From Verrucomicrobiota bacterium (GTDB lineage Bacteria > Verrucomicrobiota > Verrucomicrobiia > Limisphaerales > JADLHS01): DNA of 7,398 bases. The notes beneath the pieces were generated by a model. The model was not told where the DNA came from, searched no databases, and saw only the letters and a program-made list of their open reading frames with translations. Within the stretch, counting starts at the first letter, position 1; each line of letters opens with the position of its first letter. The stretch spans positions 1-7,398 of the forward strand of contig SCTL01000311.1 of the NCBI GenBank assembly GCA_004297495.1. The letters run 5' to 3'. Shown here in pieces: positions 6,993 to 7,398 of this stretch. The position numbers were made by a program, and so were the translations under genes.

Positions 6993-7056
6993 AAGGCGCA
7001 AACCTGCGAAAGGTTTGACCCGTCGGCCAGTGCGGCGTAGGCTGGGTCATCAAGGC
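6993..7056 (+). promoter_or_regulatory. Folded leader, partly like a c-di-GMP-I (GEMM) riboswitch
   Basis: GGCGCAAACC followed by a GAAA in the loop and GG resembles the 5' half of the c-di-GMP-I aptamer, and GGCTGGGTCATC (7040-7051) loosely recalls its 3' AGCCGGGTTACC. Visible helices: CAAACC (6999-7004) with GGTTTG (7012-7017), loop TGCGAAA; then GACC (7017-7020) plus CGGCC (7024-7028) with GGCTG (7040-7044) plus GGTC (7045-7048), leaving a CGT bulge. Against it, the highly conserved GACGCAAAGC of the aptamer is not present (GACCCGTCGGCC stands there) and no closing helix is evident. It runs into the start codon, so translational control would fit. It may be a diverged relative or simply a folded leader. 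Confidence 0.3.
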
Positions 7057-7398
7057 ATGGGGCTCTCGCTTCGTTCCATAAACTGCGCCCACGGCGTTCT
7101 TGCGAAGACCCGCCTGCGGGGAATTGCATACTGGACCTGGCTGGGAATCTGGCTGTTGTCCGCCGGCGTGTTTCCGGCCAGCGCTGTGTCTCTGTTCACT
7201 TACCAAGGCCGGCTGAATGTGAATGGCGTGCCGGCGAACGGACCTTTTGATTTTCAATTTCGCCTCTTCGACGCGGCCACGGCGGGCAATCAGATTGATT
7301 ACACGCAATCCACTTTGCCGGTAGTGGACGGTCTGTTTTCGGTGGCGCTCCATTTAGGCGACGGCATGTTCACCGGCCCGGATCGCTGGCTGGAAATC
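7057..7398 (+). CDS. Secreted protein of the Verrucomicrobiota FTYQGRL type, 3' end missing
   Basis: 114 codons are visible with no stop; the frame runs off the right edge. From ATG 7057 the protein has a long basic n-region (residues 1-22 with K17, R19, R21), a hydrophobic core (about 23-39) and an AxA signal peptidase site (ASA, 41-43). The mature part opens FTYQGRLNVNGVPANG, then FDFQFRLFDAA, DGLFSVALHLG and FTGPDRWLEI. This N-terminal module is common in secreted proteins of Verrucomicrobiota and Planctomycetota, often ahead of repeat or tail-fibre-like regions and sometimes an intramolecular chaperone (peptidase S74) domain; those parts would lie beyond the window. The AAGG at 7052-7055 is too close to the ATG to be a normal ribosome site, so in-frame GTG 7030 or TTG 7015 remain possible starts. 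Function unknown; likely surface or extracellular. Confidence 0.85.
   Translation, partial: MGLSLRSINCAHGVLAKTRLRGIAYWTWLGIWLLSAGVFPASAVSLFTYQGRLNVNGVPANGPFDFQFRLFDAATAGNQIDYTQSTLPVVDGLFSVALHLGDGMFTGPDRWLEI

Noticed and set aside
6922..7353. 143-codon minus-strand frame
   Set aside because: It is antisense to the FTYQGRL-type gene, which has a signal peptide and family pattern on the + strand, and it crosses the hairpin at 6945-6978.
1..7398. CRISPR array, tRNA, rRNA, insertion sequence ends or att sites
   Set aside because: No regularly spaced repeats, cloverleaf sequences, transposase motifs or flanking duplications were seen.

Overview
The window looks like a piece of a Verrucomicrobiota chromosome, probably from the Pedosphaera/Limisphaerales side of the phylum. 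This is inferred from protein style, not from a marker gene. The clearest hint is the protein entering at the right edge, which opens with the FTYQGRL...ANGPFDFQFRLFDA...DGLFSV...FTGPDRWLEI pattern typical of secreted proteins of Verrucomicrobiota and Planctomycetota. The left-hand protein has a similar exported, aspartate- and asparagine-rich character. The central gene is visibly GC-rich, while the left third and the intergenic DNA are nearer balanced or AT-rich.

Layout, all on the + strand: (1) positions 3-2216, the 3' part of a large, probably exported protein ending in an alpha/beta-hydrolase domain (HGFN, GHSQG, with Asp and His candidates); it is open at the left edge. (2) Positions 2213-3271, overlapping it by ATGA, a 352-residue membrane-anchored protein with a carboxypeptidase-regulatory-like beta-sandwich. 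(3) Positions 3272-3660, an AT-rich spacer with several inverted repeats, a candidate promoter and three back-to-back hairpins. (4) Positions 3661-6765, nrdJ, a complete class II (adenosylcobalamin-dependent) ribonucleotide reductase of 1034 residues with all active-site residues and a cysteine-rich C-terminal tail. (5) Positions 6766-7056, a strong intrinsic terminator, a second terminator-like hairpin and a folded leader that partly resembles a c-di-GMP-I riboswitch. (6) Positions 7057-7398, the 5' end of a secreted protein that runs off the right edge.

Functionally, nrdJ is a housekeeping gene: it makes deoxynucleotides with or without oxygen and ties the cell to a supply of cobalamin. It appears to be its own transcription unit, with its own leader and terminator. 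The two left-hand genes form a translationally coupled pair likely to act at or outside the membrane; their substrate is unknown. The right-hand gene starts a separate envelope or extracellular protein. I see no CRISPR array, tRNA, rRNA, insertion sequence or defence system. The most interesting leads are the structured nrdJ leader, an A10 run in nrdJ where a slip of one base either way removes the redox tail, and the hairpin plus leader before the last gene.
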